This document shows, piece by piece, positions 17,174 through 27,108 of a DNA stretch of 64,000 nt (position 1 is the first letter of the stretch; each line of letters opens with the position of its first letter). Source of the DNA: Corynebacterium sphenisci DSM 44792. GTDB taxonomy: Bacteria > Actinomycetota > Actinomycetes > Mycobacteriales > Mycobacteriaceae. The translations under genes and the position numbers were made by a program. Below the pieces are notes generated by a model. That model saw only the letters and a program-made list of their open reading frames with translations. It had not been told where the DNA came from and ran no database searches. The stretch spans positions 186,001 through 250,000 of the forward strand of contig NZ_CP009248.1 of assembly GCF_001941505.1 (NCBI RefSeq), written 5' to 3'.

Positions 17174-17179
17174 TAGGCT
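17174..17179 (+). promoter_or_regulatory. leaderless -10 element (holB)
   Basis: TAGGCT, 7 nt, ATG at 17187; no ribosome site. Confidence 0.55.
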
Positions 17180-17186
17180 GGGCCGC

Positions 17187-18422
17187 ATGGACTCCACCGC
17201 CGTGCTCAGCCGGGTCCCCGCCGCCGCGGGGGTGCGCGATCGGCTCCGCGCCGCGGTGCTCGACGCCCGGGGCCGGCTCGCCGGGGCGGCGCCGGCGGGG
17301 GCGCTGACCCACTCCTGGCTCTTCACCGGCCCACCCGGGTCGGGGCGCTCCACCGCCGCCTACGCCTTCGCCGCCGCCCTGCTGTGCACCGACCCGGACG
17401 ACCCCGGCTGCGGGCGCTGCGAGGGCTGCCGCACCGCCCTGGCGGGCACCCATGCGGAGCTGCTCCGGGTGACCACGGACGCCAACCAGTTCCTGCTGCC
17501 GTATATCCGGGGCGAGGTGATCCCCTGGCTCTACCGGCGGCCCACCACGGCGGCCTGGCGGGTCGCGGTGGTCGAGGACGCCGACCGGCTGCACACCCGC
17601 GGCGGGGAGGACAGGTGCGCCAATGCCCTGCTGAAGGTGGTGGAGGAGCCCCCGGAGCGCACCATCATCGTCTTCTGCGCGCCGAGCACCGATCCGGCGG
17701 ACTTCTCGGTGACCCTGCGCTCGCGCTGCCGGCATGTGCACCTGCCCACCCCCGCGGTGGCGGACATCGCCGGGCTGCTGCGCGCCGAGCAGCCGGAGTT
17801 GCCCGCCGAGCAGGTGGACTGGGCCGCCGCGGTGTCCGCCGGCCATATCGGCCGGGCCCGGGGGCTGCTGCTCGACGAGGACACCCGCGCCTGGCGGGGC
17901 CGGGCCCTGGACCTGGTGGAGGCGGTGTTCGACCCCTCCGGGGGCTATCTGCGGGCCCGGGACATGGGGGAGCTGGCCGCCGATCTGCCGAAGCGGCATT
18001 TCGCCGAACTCGAGGAGCGGGAGCTCTCCGAACTGGGGGAGTCCCTGGGCATCGGGGCCCGCGGCCGCGGCGCCCAGGCCGCCACCCGGGGCACGAAGCA
18101 CCTGTTCAAGGAGCTGGAGGAGCAGCAGAAGCGCCGGCGGGACCGGATGGGCCGGGATCTGCTGGACCAGGCGCTGACCGATATCGCCATGCTGTACCGG
18201 GACGCGCTCACCGCCGCCCTCGGCGCCGGATCCGCCCCGCTGGTGCCGGACCGGGCGCGCACCGCCGCGGACCTGGCCCGGCGGCTGCCCCCGGAGGCCC
18301 TGCTGCACTGCATCGACGCGGTCACCGCGGCCCGGGGGCAGCCGGTGCAGGTGCGGCCCACGGTGATCCTCACCGCCCTGGTCGGCTCCCTGCAGCGGCT
18401 GGGCCGGGTCGGCGTGCGCTGA
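17187..18422 (+). CDS. holB: DNA polymerase III subunit delta prime
   Basis: 411 residues, AAA+ clamp-loader family. The P-loop-like segment is GPPGSGRST, with Arg where ATP-hydrolysing members have Lys, in keeping with delta prime being a stator rather than an ATPase. A four-Cys zinc module (CTDPDDPGCGRCEGC) follows, then VVEDADRL, the LLKVVEEPPERT segment and SRC (sensor 1 region). It loads the sliding clamp at replication forks as part of the DnaX complex. Transcribed divergently from the cyclase gene; followed by tRNA-Thr. Confidence 0.93.
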   Translation: MDSTAVLSRVPAAAGVRDRLRAAVLDARGRLAGAAPAGALTHSWLFTGPPGSGRSTAAYAFAAALLCTDPDDPGCGRCEGCRTALAGTHAELLRVTTDANQFLLPYIRGEVIPWLYRRPTTAAWRVAVVEDADRLHTRGGEDRCANALLKVVEEPPERTIIVFCAPSTDPADFSVTLRSRCRHVHLPTPAVADIAGLLRAEQPELPAEQVDWAAAVSAGHIGRARGLLLDEDTRAWRGRALDLVEAVFDPSGGYLRARDMGELAADLPKRHFAELEERELSELGESLGIGARGRGAQAATRGTKHLFKELEEQQKRRRDRMGRDLLDQALTDIAMLYRDALTAALGAGSAPLVPDRARTAADLARRLPPEALLHCIDAVTAARGQPVQVRPTVILTALVGSLQRLGRVGVR

Positions 18423-18501
18423 GCCGGCCGGCGGTTTTTGGCCGCCCCGGGCTCTGCGGTAGCATCCTGCACGTGCCCGGGCGGCGATCCCGCCCGGCCG
18501 C

Positions 18502-18577
18502 GCCGCCTTAGCTCAGTCGGTAGAGCGCTTCACTCGTAATGAAAAGGTCGCGAGTTCGATTCTCGCAGGCGGCTCCA
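18502..18577 (+). tRNA. tRNA-Thr (anticodon CGU)
   Basis: 76 nt including an encoded CCA. Acceptor stem GCCGCCT pairs with AGGCGGC, discriminator T, D-arm GCTC/GAGC, T-arm GCGAG/CTCGC around TTCGATT, anticodon loop CTCGTAA. The top anticodon-stem pair is C27-A43, a mismatch; the other four pairs (TTCA/TGAA) are intact. The gene reads threonine ACG codons, which are frequent at this G+C content. Confidence 0.95.
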
Positions 18578-18579
18578 CC

Positions 18580-18624
18580 CGCCCCCGCCCCGTCACCGGC
18601 CCCGCCGGCGGCGGGGCGGGGGCG
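18580..18624 (+). terminator. terminator hairpin after tRNA-Thr
   Basis: CGCCCCCGCCCCG (18580-18592) pairs perfectly with 18612-18624 around a 19-nt loop that itself can form a small stem. No U-tract. Confidence 0.5.
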
Positions 18625-18661
18625 ATCCGGGGTGCCGGGCCCGGCCGCCGCGGCGCCATCG

Positions 18662-18667
18662 TAGAGT
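18662..18667 (+). promoter_or_regulatory. leaderless -10 element (MFS gene)
   Basis: TAGAGT, 7 nt, ATG at 18675. Confidence 0.5.
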
Positions 18668-18674
18668 GTGCGCC

Positions 18675-19922
18675 ATGTCACCCACGAAAGATGCGCGCGC
18701 GGCCGCGCCGGCCCGGCGGTACTGGCTGCCGGTGGCCCTCACCGTCTTCGCCGTCGCCTGGGGCGGCAACCAGTTCACCCCGCTGATGGTGATGTACCGG
18801 CTCGAGGGGGAGCTGAACCTGGTCTTCGTGGACCTGCTGCTGCTCGTCTACGCCCTCGGCATCGCCCCGGCGCTGCTGATCTCCGGGCCGCTGTCGGACG
18901 GCTTCGGCCGCAAACCGGTGATGATCTCCGCCCCGGTGCTGTCCATCCTCGGCTCGGTGCTCATCGCCCTCGGCGAGACCACCGGCCCGCTGCTGCTCGC
19001 CGGCCGGTGGCTCTCCGGGGCGGGGGTGGGCGTGGCGATGGCCGTGGGCGGCTCCTGGGTCAAGGAGCTCTCCACCGCCCGCTTCGACCCCTCCGCGAAG
19101 GCCACCTCCGGGGCCAAACGCCAGTCCATGGCGCTGACCTCCGGCTTCGGCGTCGGCGCCGGGGTGGCCGGCACCCTCGCCCAGTTCGCGCCGCTGCCCG
19201 GGCAGCTGCCCTATCTGCTGCACATCCTGCTCACCCTGCCGCTCATCCTGGCGCTGCTGCCGGTGCCGGAGACCCGGCAGTCCCCGGCCGGCCGGGACCG
19301 GGCCGCGGTGCTCGCCGCGCTGCGCACCCCCTCGGTGGCCCATCCCCGGTTCCTGCTCATCGCCGCCCCGGCGGCGCCCTGGGTGTTCGGCGCCGCCGGG
19401 GTGGCCTACGCGATCATCCCCTCCCTGATGCAGGGCCAGGTGGGCCGGCCGGTGTTCTTCTCCGCGCTCATCACCTTCTTCGCCCTGCTCTTCGGCTTCG
19501 CCATCCAGCAGGTGGGCCCGGCCATCGCCTCGGACCGCTCCGCCCGCGGCACCCTGGTCGCCCTGGGCATCGTGATCGCCGGGATGGGCCTGGCCGCGTG
19601 GATGGCGGCGCACCCGTCCATCCCGGCGGCGGTGGTCGCCGCCCTGGTGCTGGGCATGGGCTACGGCCTGACCATGTTCACCGGGCTCAACGAGGTGCAG
19701 CGGATCGCCGGGCCCCGGGATCTGGCGGGGCTGACCGGCATCTTCTACTGCCTGACCTACATCGGCTTCGCCTTCCCTGCGATCCTGACCAAGGCCTCGG
19801 CGAGCCGGGAGTGGCTGACCTACCCGGTGATGCTCGGCGCCGGGCTGGTCATCGCGGCGGCGACGATGGCGGTGGTGGCGGCCAATTCCCGCCGCCATCT
19901 GCCGACCGCCGGCGCCGACTAG
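18675..19922 (+). CDS. major facilitator superfamily transporter
   Basis: 415 residues with about twelve hydrophobic segments and a cytoplasmic linker near residue 200 (PETRQSPAGRDR). The MFS loop 2-3 signature is recognisable in GPLSDGFGRKPVM. Substrate cannot be assigned; the sequence is closest in feel to drug/H+ antiporters of the DHA1 group. ATG 18675 is chosen over the frame start at 18666 because the -10-like element sits 7 nt upstream. It stands between tRNA-Thr and the epimerase gene, each with its own promoter-like element. Confidence 0.85.
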   Translation: MSPTKDARAAAPARRYWLPVALTVFAVAWGGNQFTPLMVMYRLEGELNLVFVDLLLLVYALGIAPALLISGPLSDGFGRKPVMISAPVLSILGSVLIALGETTGPLLLAGRWLSGAGVGVAMAVGGSWVKELSTARFDPSAKATSGAKRQSMALTSGFGVGAGVAGTLAQFAPLPGQLPYLLHILLTLPLILALLPVPETRQSPAGRDRAAVLAALRTPSVAHPRFLLIAAPAAPWVFGAAGVAYAIIPSLMQGQVGRPVFFSALITFFALLFGFAIQQVGPAIASDRSARGTLVALGIVIAGMGLAAWMAAHPSIPAAVVAALVLGMGYGLTMFTGLNEVQRIAGPRDLAGLTGIFYCLTYIGFAFPAILTKASASREWLTYPVMLGAGLVIAAATMAVVAANSRRHLPTAGAD

Positions 19923-19959
19923 GCCGGCGATTCCGGTGGCGACGGCCGGGGCCGGGCCC

Positions 19960-20909
<950 letters not shown>

Positions 20910-20910
<1 letters not shown>

Positions 20911-20929
20911 GCCGGCGCCGGCGCCGGCT
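20910..20929. terminator. palindrome between galE and the DsbA-like gene
   Basis: A 20-bp perfect palindrome of CCGG/CGCC repeats lies in the 17-bp convergent gap and overlaps both stop codons. A plausible bidirectional terminator without U-tracts. Confidence 0.35.
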
Positions 20930-21992
20930 ACCGGCCCTCGTCGCCCATCCGGGCCTTGAGCAGCGCGGTCTCGATGGCGAAGCGGAACGCCTCCCAGGGC
21001 TGCGCCCCGGAGATCACCCGATCGCCGACCACGATGGTGGGGGTGGCGGACAGGCCGAGGCTGGCGCCCCACTGGCTGGCCTCGCGCACCGGCTCGGCGT
21101 AGACGCCCTCCGCCAGGTCCCGCCGGAAGGCGTCGAGGTCGCCGACCCCGGCGGCCTCGGCGATCTCCACCAGGTCGGACTCCTCGAACTCGGGGTGGCC
21201 CCGGCCGCGTTTGGCGGCGGCGTCGAAGATCTCGGCCTGGAACTCGGCGAAGCGGCCCTGCGCCGCCGCGGCCCGGCCGGCCTGGGCGGCGGCCTCGGAC
21301 TTCTCGCCCTGCAGCGCCAGGTCGTTCCACTCCAGGCGGACCAGGCCGCGCTCCACGTAGGTCTCGATGATCCGCGGCTCGGTCTCGTTGGCGAACACCG
21401 CGCAGAAGGGGCATTCGAAATCGGAGAACACCGAGACCACCACGGGCGCGTCCACCGCCCCGAGGGCGAAGGGGTCCCGCGGATCCCGGCGGTGGATCCG
21501 GTCGATGTCCTCCGGGCCGGTGATCGGCTCGCCCCCGCGGGGGCCGTGGACGGTGGCGTCGAAGGAGCCGTCCTCCGCCGCCACCGGGGCGGCCTGGCCG
21601 CGGCCCGGGGTGGCGGCGGCGTAGTTCACGCCCTCCTCCCCGCCGGCCGGGCCGGCGGTCTGCACCCCGACCAGGTAGCCGATCCCGGTGCACACCAGCA
21701 GCAGGGCGCCGACCACCGCCCACACCAGGGCGGGCACCGCGCGCAGCTGCGCGCCGATCCCGGATCCGGTGTCGGCGGCGTCCGCCCCGGTGCCCGCCCC
21801 GGTGGCCGCGGCCCCCGGATCGGCGGCGCCGTCGGCGTCCGCGGCGTCCGCGGGCGCGGTCGGGGCCGCCCCGTCGGGGACGGGCGCCGGCTCGGCGGGC
21901 TCGGCGGGCTCGGCCGGCCGCGCGGCGGGCTCGGCCGGCTCGCGGGGGTCGCGGGGGTCGCTGGGATCGCGGGGATCGTCGGGATGGCTCAT
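20928..21992 (-). CDS. membrane-anchored DsbA-family thiol-disulfide oxidoreductase
   Basis: 354 residues. A cytoplasmic Asp/Pro/Ala-rich N-terminus (1-80) with repeated DPRDP/AEPAEP units, one transmembrane helix (about 87-109) and an extracytoplasmic thioredoxin-fold domain with FECPFC (Cys194, Cys197) and a cis-Pro loop TPTIVVGD. The DsbA-like fold with helical insert fits a periplasmic thiol oxidase that introduces disulfides into exported proteins. Mycoloyltransferases and pilins exported by this organism are possible clients, which is inference. ATG 21992 is taken because CACAAT lies 7 nt upstream; the frame itself extends to 22001. Confidence 0.87.
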   Translation of the reverse strand: MSHPDDPRDPSDPRDPREPAEPAARPAEPAEPAEPAPVPDGAAPTAPADAADADGAADPGAAATGAGTGADAADTGSGIGAQLRAVPALVWAVVGALLLVCTGIGYLVGVQTAGPAGGEEGVNYAAATPGRGQAAPVAAEDGSFDATVHGPRGGEPITGPEDIDRIHRRDPRDPFALGAVDAPVVVSVFSDFECPFCAVFANETEPRIIETYVERGLVRLEWNDLALQGEKSEAAAQAGRAAAAQGRFAEFQAEIFDAAAKRGRGHPEFEESDLVEIAEAAGVGDLDAFRRDLAEGVYAEPVREASQWGASLGLSATPTIVVGDRVISGAQPWEAFRFAIETALLKARMGDEGR

Positions 21993-21999
21993 GGGCGCC

Positions 22000-22005
22000 A
22001 TTGTG
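22000..22005 (-). promoter_or_regulatory. leaderless -10 element (DsbA-like gene)
   Basis: Minus-strand CACAAT, 7 nt, ATG at 21992. Confidence 0.45.
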
Positions 22006-22025
22006 CCGCACCGGCCCCGGGCGGC

Positions 22026-22394
22026 TCACACCCCGTCGCGGGGCAGCTCCTCCTCCGGGGCGACCGCGGCCTGCAGCGCCACCGCCCGGGCCAGCCGGGC
22101 GTAGCGCAGCTCCAGCTCCCGGAAGCGGATGTAGGAGCTCACCGTGACGAACACGAAGGCCACGGTGACCAGGTAGAGCAGCAGATCGGTGCCCCGGTTC
22201 ACGCCGACCAGGTTGGCCACCACGGTGAGATCGTCGGGGCGCAGCACCGCCCAGATCCCGAAGGCGATGAACACCACGAAGCCCAGCTTCACCCCCGCCT
22301 TGGCCCGGGCCTTGCGCCGGTTGGCCAGGAAGTAGGTCATCAGCACCAGCACCGCGGCCAGCAGCAGCACCTGGAAGACGGTCGCCCCGGTCAC
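22026..22394 (-). CDS. DUF2304 small membrane protein (Rv3632-like)
   Basis: 122 residues with three hydrophobic segments (FQVLLLAAVLVLMTYFLA, LGFVVFIAFGIWAVL, LLLYLVTVAFVFVTVSSYI) and a C-terminal helical RELELRYARLARAVAL stretch. In mycobacteria a DUF2304 protein beside a GT2 enzyme stimulates synthesis of polyprenyl-phosphate-linked galactosamine; the gene pair here has the same layout. Its ATG overlaps the stop of the upstream GT2 gene (ATGA), so the two are translationally coupled. Confidence 0.8.
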   Translation of the reverse strand: MTGATVFQVLLLAAVLVLMTYFLANRRKARAKAGVKLGFVVFIAFGIWAVLRPDDLTVVANLVGVNRGTDLLLYLVTVAFVFVTVSSYIRFRELELRYARLARAVALQAAVAPEEELPRDGV

Positions 22395-23113
22395 GGCAGT
22401 CTCCTGGAGATGATCCCGTCGGCGAGGATGTTCACCCCGTTGAGCAGGGACTGGCCCTTGGCCATGGAGTACTCGGTGTAGAGGATCTCCACCGGCTGCT
22501 CCGCGGTGCGCCAGCCGTGGCGGTGCATCAGGGAGACGAACTCCCCGGCGTGGCTCATCCCGTTCATGCGCAGGTTCAGCGCGCAGGCCACCCGCCGGTT
22601 GAAGGCGCGCAGCCCGTTGTGCGCGTCGGTCAGGCCCAGCCGCCGGGAGGCCGGGGACATCGCCGCGGCGGTGCGCAGCACCAGCCGCTTCAGCCGCGGC
22701 ACCCGGGCCCGGTGCGCCGGGTCGCCGAAGCGGGTGCCCACGATGATGTCCACCGGTTCGGCGCGCAGCCGGGCCACCATCGCCGCCACATCGGCGACCT
22801 GGTGCTGGCCGTCGGCGTCGAAGGTGACGAAGTACCGCGCGCCCGGGCGGCGCCGGGCGTACTCCACCCCGGTCTGGATCGCCGCGCCCTGGCCCAGGTT
22901 CACCGGGTGGCGCACCAGATGCGCCCCGGCGGCGTGGATCTCCCGGTGCGAGCCGTCGGCGGAGCCATCGTCCACGGCGACGATGTTCGGGAAGGTCCGC
23001 CGGGCCCGCTCCAGCACCCCGCGGATCACCTCCGCCTCGTTGAAGCAGGGCACGATGAGCCAGGTGTCCCGGTTGTCCGGGGTCGGTTCGACGGGCTCGG
23101 CGGGATCGTTCAT
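22391..23113 (-). CDS. GT2 polyprenyl-phosphate glycosyltransferase (Rv3631/PpgS-like)
   Basis: 240 residues, GT-A fold. LIVPCFNEAEVIRGVL at the N-terminus, VDDGSADGS, the DxD metal site in FVTFDADGQHQ, and GLTDAHNGLRAFNR typical of dolichyl-phosphate sugar synthases. It probably moves a sugar from a UDP- or GDP-sugar onto decaprenyl phosphate at the inner leaflet. No membrane helix of its own, fitting dependence on the DUF2304 partner with which it overlaps by 4 bases. The exact sugar (galactosamine in the mycobacterial relative) is inferred. Confidence 0.85.
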   Translation of the reverse strand: MNDPAEPVEPTPDNRDTWLIVPCFNEAEVIRGVLERARRTFPNIVAVDDGSADGSHREIHAAGAHLVRHPVNLGQGAAIQTGVEYARRRPGARYFVTFDADGQHQVADVAAMVARLRAEPVDIIVGTRFGDPAHRARVPRLKRLVLRTAAAMSPASRRLGLTDAHNGLRAFNRRVACALNLRMNGMSHAGEFVSLMHRHGWRTAEQPVEILYTEYSMAKGQSLLNGVNILADGIISRRLP

Positions 23114-23126
23114 CGTGCCCCCGATC

Positions 23127-23972
23127 CTACGTGGCGGCCCCGCGGCGCCGGTGGAACAGCAGCCGGTTGACCCGGCGCAGCGCCGCGGCGGGCAGCAGCC
23201 GGTAGCCGGTGCGCAGCAGCAGGTTCAGCGCCGCCCGGGGCCGGGAGACGAGCCCCTCGGCGACCAGGGTGGCCTGCATCCGGCGCTCCGCGGCGACCAT
23301 GCCCGCGCCGACGCGCCGGGCCAGGGCCGCGTCGCCGCCGCGGAACAGGGTCAGCGGCTCGGCCATGTTGCCGAAGCGGGCGCCGCGGGCCAGCATCCGC
23401 GCCCACAGGTCGTAGTCCTCCATCATCGGCCGGTCCCGGTAGCCGCCGGCGGCGCGCACCGCGGCCACCCGCAGCAGCGCCGAGGGGTGGTTCACCGGGG
23501 AGTTCCACCGCGCGTAGGCGGCGATCCGGTCATGCCCGGCGGGCAGCCGGCGCACCCCCAGCAGGGCGCGGCCCGGGCTGGCCCCGGCGGCCACCGCGGC
23601 ATCGTCGAACTCGGCCAGGGCGGTGCCGGCCACGTCCAGGCCGCGGGCCTCGGCGTACGGCAGCTGCCGGGCCAGCCGCTCCGGGGCGGCGATGTCGTCG
23701 GCGTCGAGCCGGGCCACCCATTCGGTGGCCACCTCCGCCAGGCCCGCCGCGGAGGCCGGCCCGGCGCCCCGGTTGACCGGCAGCCGGATCAGGCGCAGCT
23801 CCGGGTGCGCCGCGGCATGCGTGGCGAGCACCGCCTCCTGGGCGGCGGTGAGCGGGCCGTCGGCGACGAGCACCGCGGCCGCCGCGGGCCGGGTCTGCGC
23901 CCACAGGCTGGCCAGGGCGGCGTCCAGGTGCGCCGCCGCGGTGCCCGCGTACACGGTCATCAGCCAGGTCAC
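23127..23972 (-). CDS. GT2 family glycosyltransferase (envelope glycan)
   Basis: 281 residues from GTG 23972. The catalytic part begins WLMTVYAGTAAAHLDAALASLW and has VLVADGPL, RLPVNRGAGPASAAGL, the DxD site in VARLDADDIAAPERL and MMEDYDLWARML, the signature of rhamnosyl- and galactosyl-type inverting GT2 enzymes. The start overlaps the stop of the flippase-like gene (GTGA), so the long frame to 24269 is not used. It probably adds sugars to a lipid-linked intermediate that the neighbouring membrane protein carries. Confidence 0.82.
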   Translation of the reverse strand: MTWLMTVYAGTAAAHLDAALASLWAQTRPAAAAVLVADGPLTAAQEAVLATHAAAHPELRLIRLPVNRGAGPASAAGLAEVATEWVARLDADDIAAPERLARQLPYAEARGLDVAGTALAEFDDAAVAAGASPGRALLGVRRLPAGHDRIAAYARWNSPVNHPSALLRVAAVRAAGGYRDRPMMEDYDLWARMLARGARFGNMAEPLTLFRGGDAALARRVGAGMVAAERRMQATLVAEGLVSRPRAALNLLLRTGYRLLPAAALRRVNRLLFHRRRGAAT

Positions 23973-25240
23973 CCCGCCGGCCACGTCGCCTCCTTCGCCA
24001 GGATCCGCAGATGCAGGGCCACCCCGAGGAGCGGGGCGGCGATCACCGCCGCGGCGGTGCGCCACAGCAGCGCGCCCGGGGCGAGCAGCAGCGCGCAGGC
24101 CACCGCGGTGGCCAGCACCCAGCCCGCCAGGTAGGCGCGGTGGTGGCTGGTGGCCAGCATCACCGAGCCGGTGACCATGAGCACCGCGGTGGAGGTCGCG
24201 CCCAGGGTGAGCGCGAACAGGCCCGCCCCCGGGATCATGTAGTCGCCGGGCAGCACCCGCAGGATCCACGGCCCCACCGGCCAGGCCAGGCAGGCCCCGG
24301 CCACCCCGAAGGCGACCAGGGCGGCCAGGGGCCGGGCCAGGGCGGCCAGGGGGGCGCCCTCGGCGCGCACGAAGTGCACGATGATCGCGTTCTGGAACTT
24401 CTCCAGGGGGATCAGCAGCGGCGCCCGGGTCAGGCTCACCGCGTAGGCGATGCCCGCGGCGGTGACCGCGGCCACCGCCGGGTCCGGGACGCCGAGCGGG
24501 CCGGTGCCGCCGGCGCCGAGATCATCGGCGAGCTTGACCAGCGTGGCGAAGCCGGTGACCAGCAGCGCCGAGGCCCCGGAGGCGACCATCGCGGTGGCCA
24601 TCAGGGCGGTGAAGCGGCGCGGGCCGACATCGGCGCGGGCGGTGAGCGCCGCCCGGGTGGCGGGGCTCGCCGCGGCCAGGGGCAGCCAGCTCGCCGCCCC
24701 GATGACCGTGATCACCAGGAAGGCGATCAGGCCCCAGCCGCGCTGGAAGGCCACCGCGGCCAGCGCCACCCGCACCAGGATGTCCACGATGATGAGCGCC
24801 GCGTACTGGCCCCACAGCCCGGCGGCGGCGAGCAGCCCGGACACCGCCGCCTGCATCGCGTAGGAGCCCAGGCCGAGCGCCATCAGCGCCACCGCGGCGC
24901 CGAGGTGCTCCTCGACGACCAGGGGCAGCCAGAGCGGGCCGGTGAGCCCGAACACCGCGGCGGTGACCGCGGCCACCGCCGCGGCCACCAGGATCGGCCG
25001 GGCGCCGCGGCCGGCCGCGGCGGTTCGCCCCGGATGCGCCGCGGTGGCGCGCCCGGCGGCGCCGACCGCCCGGGTGGTCTCCTGCATCAGCCCGCCGAGC
25101 ACCCCGGTGCAGGCGAAGAACAGCCCCCAGTACGCGGCGAACTGCAGGTTCACCGCGGTGCCCAGGGTCCACGCGGACAGCAGCAGCACCGCGAAACTGC
25201 CCGCCGCGGCGATGACCGTCGCCAGGGTCAGCCACCTCAT
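23969..25240 (-). CDS. polysaccharide/lipid-linked glycan flippase-like membrane protein (Rv3630 type)
   Basis: 423 residues with about twelve hydrophobic segments evenly spaced, no large soluble domain, and Gly/Ala-rich helices, like Wzx/MurJ-superfamily transporters. The neighbours (two GT2 enzymes and a DUF2304 protein) suggest it moves a lipid-linked sugar across the membrane. ATG 25240 overlaps the stop of the upstream aminopeptidase gene (ATGA); the frame upstream of that point is antisense shadow. Assignment to flippase is by topology and context. Confidence 0.72.
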   Translation of the reverse strand: MRWLTLATVIAAAGSFAVLLLSAWTLGTAVNLQFAAYWGLFFACTGVLGGLMQETTRAVGAAGRATAAHPGRTAAAGRGARPILVAAAVAAVTAAVFGLTGPLWLPLVVEEHLGAAVALMALGLGSYAMQAAVSGLLAAAGLWGQYAALIIVDILVRVALAAVAFQRGWGLIAFLVITVIGAASWLPLAAASPATRAALTARADVGPRRFTALMATAMVASGASALLVTGFATLVKLADDLGAGGTGPLGVPDPAVAAVTAAGIAYAVSLTRAPLLIPLEKFQNAIIVHFVRAEGAPLAALARPLAALVAFGVAGACLAWPVGPWILRVLPGDYMIPGAGLFALTLGATSTAVLMVTGSVMLATSHHRAYLAGWVLATAVACALLLAPGALLWRTAAAVIAAPLLGVALHLRILAKEATWPAG

Positions 25241-26658
25241 GCGCCGCCCCCGGCGTCCCCGCCGGCCATCACCGCATGCGGGTCCACCCCGGGCGCGGCC
25301 GGGTCGGCGGGGAAGGGCGGCAGCGCCGCCCGGTTCAGCCAGGCCTCGAACAGGGCGTCGAGATGCGAGGTGGTCACCCCGTGCTCCCGGCACACCCGGT
25401 TGGCCAGGGCCCGGAAATCCACCGCGTCGACCACGCTGTGCCGGTTCGCGGTGGTCCACCGGCGCACCAGCTCCCCGAAGGCGGCGTCGCCGAGCAGCAG
25501 CCGCAGCGCGTGCAGGGTCAGCGCCCCGCGCTTGTACAGCCGGTCGTCGAACATCAGCTCCGGGCCCGGGTCGGCGATCACCAGGTCCCGGGGCTTGTCC
25601 GCCAGCTCCGCGTGGTGCCGGCGGGCCAGCTCATCGGCGGTGGCCCGCCCGTCGTGCTCCGCCCACAGCCATTCCGCGTAGCAGGCGAAGCCCTCGTTGA
25701 GCCAGATGTCGCGCCACTGGGAGAGCCCCACCGAGTTGCCGAACCACTGGTGCGCCAGCTCATGGGCGATGAGCCGGTTCCACCGGTCGTCGCCGGCGGC
25801 GTGGTTCGCCCCGAAAATCGCCATCCCCTGGGCCTCCAGGGGGATCTCCAGCTCATCGGCGACGACCACCACCCGGTAGTCGGCGAAGGGGTAGTCGCCG
25901 AAGAACCCGGCGAAGAAGTCCAGCATCCGGCCCTGGTCCCGGAAGTCGTGGCGCACCCGCCCGGCCAGCTCCGGCGGGCACCAGGCGGTCACCGGCGCCG
26001 TGGCGCAGTCCAGCGGCACCGGGCGGAACCGGCCCACCTGCACCGTGGCCAGGTAGGAGGCCATCGGTTCGGCGGCGGCGAACTCGTGCCGGCGCCGGGA
26101 GCCGCCCACCGGGCGGGGCGCGTCCACCCGGCGCCCGGAGGCGACCACCTCGAAGGGGGCGTCGCAGGTCACCGCGATCTCGTAGCTGGCCTTGACCTCC
26201 GGGTCGTCATCGCAGGGGAACCAGCCGGCCGCCCCGATCGGCTGGTTGGCGACCAGGGAGCCCTCCTCCAGCTCCTCCCAGCCCAGCTCCCCCCAGGGCG
26301 AGTCCACCGGGCCGGGGGTGCCGGCGTAGCGCACCCGCAGGATGAGCCGCTGCTCCGGGGCGAGCTCCCGGTCGAAGGTGACCCGGAGCTTGCGCCCGGA
26401 ATGGCGCCATTTCGCCACCGCCAGGGCGCTCGCCGCGGTCTCCGGGGCGGCGGTGACCTCGGTGACCCGCAGCGCCCCGGCGAAGTCCAGGGTGAGCCGG
26501 TCGATGTGCGCGTTGACCTCGATGGTGAGCTCGGCGGTGGCGCGCAGCCGGTTCGGCACCACCCGGTAGTCCAGGTCCAGGGCGTAGTGCTCCACCCGGA
26601 AGCCCAGGTTGAAGGGGATTCCGGTGTACGGGTTGACGGGGGCGGGGCCGGTGCTCAC
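25237..26658 (-). CDS. M1-family zinc aminopeptidase
   Basis: 473 residues. Zinc site [11 protein letters not shown] with the third ligand in [13 protein letters not shown], in the right spacing for gluzincins. The exopeptidase loop, GAMEN in classical members, reads [10 protein letters not shown] here. N-terminal beta-sandwich from [17 protein letters not shown]; the C-terminal helical domain is short. There is no signal peptide, so it is cytoplasmic. GTG 26658 is chosen because TATGGT ends 6 nt upstream; the frame extends to 27024 only as shadow. First gene of the coupled five-gene unit running down to 22026. Confidence 0.9.
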   Translation of the reverse strand: MSTGPAPVNPYTGIPFNLGFRVEHYALDLDYRVVPNRLRATAELTIEVNAHIDRLTLDFAGALRVTEVTAAPETAASALAVAKWRHSGRKLRVTFDRELAPEQRLILRVRYAGTPGPVDSPWGELGWEELEEGSLVANQPIGAAGWFPCDDDPEVKASYEIAVTCDAPFEVVASGRRVDAPRPVGGSRRRHEFAAAEPMASYLATVQVGRFRPVPLDCATAPVTAWCPPELAGRVRHDFRDQGRMLDFFAGFFGDYPFADYRVVVVADELEIPLEAQGMAIFGANHAAGDDRWNRLIAHELAHQWFGNSVGLSQWRDIWLNEGFACYAEWLWAEHDGRATADELARRHHAELADKPRDLVIADPGPELMFDDRLYKRGALTLHALRLLLGDAAFGELVRRWTTANRHSVVDAVDFRALANRVCREHGVTTSHLDALFEAWLNRAALPPFPADPAAPGVDPHAVMAGGDAGGGA

Positions 26659-26664
26659 CCGTCC

Positions 26665-26670
26665 ACCATA
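26665..26670 (-). promoter_or_regulatory. leaderless -10 element (M1 aminopeptidase and glycan cluster)
   Basis: Minus-strand TATGGT, 6 nt, GTG at 26658. Candidate promoter of the five coupled genes 26658-22026. Confidence 0.5.
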
Positions 26671-26704
26671 TAGCCGCGCCGGGCGCCGGCGGCGCGGCGC
26701 GGAT

Positions 26705-26989
26705 CTAGACGAAGCCGAAGAGCCGCACCACGATGGGGAAGCACAGCAGCGGGAACGCCGCGGCGGCGATCCCGGCGGCCAGGTGGGCGCGGCTGCGGCC
26801 CACCGCGCCGAGCGCGGCGGCGACGACGCCGGCGATCCCGACGGGGAGGAGCAGATCGCCGAGGGCGACGAGGCCGAGCGGGGGCAGCGCCACCGTGGCG
26901 AGGACGGCCAGCGCGGCGAGGACGGCGGCGGCGAGCAGGATCGGGCGCCGGGGGCCGGTGGCGGCGGGGGCGGGGACGGCGGTGGACAT
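26705..26989 (-). CDS. small membrane protein of unknown function
   Basis: 94 residues with three hydrophobic segments ([71 protein letters not shown]). I recognise no family. ATG 26989 is preceded by AGGAAGG at a good distance, which argues that it is a real gene and not shadow. It stands alone between the S9 peptidase gene and the aminopeptidase gene. Confidence 0.6.
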   Translation of the reverse strand: MSTAVPAPAATGPRRPILLAAAVLAALAVLATVALPPLGLVALGDLLLPVGIAGVVAAALGAVGRSRAHLAAGIAAAAFPLLCFPIVVRLFGFV

Positions 26990-27108
26990 CGGGTCGGGCC
27001 TTCCTGGTCGGGTGCCGGCGGCACCGGGGGTCGGGTGCTCCCATTGTGGGTGCGCGGCGGTCGCCGGCAGCGCCCGGCGGGGGTTCGTCGCCCGAGCGTG
27101 ACCTTCGC

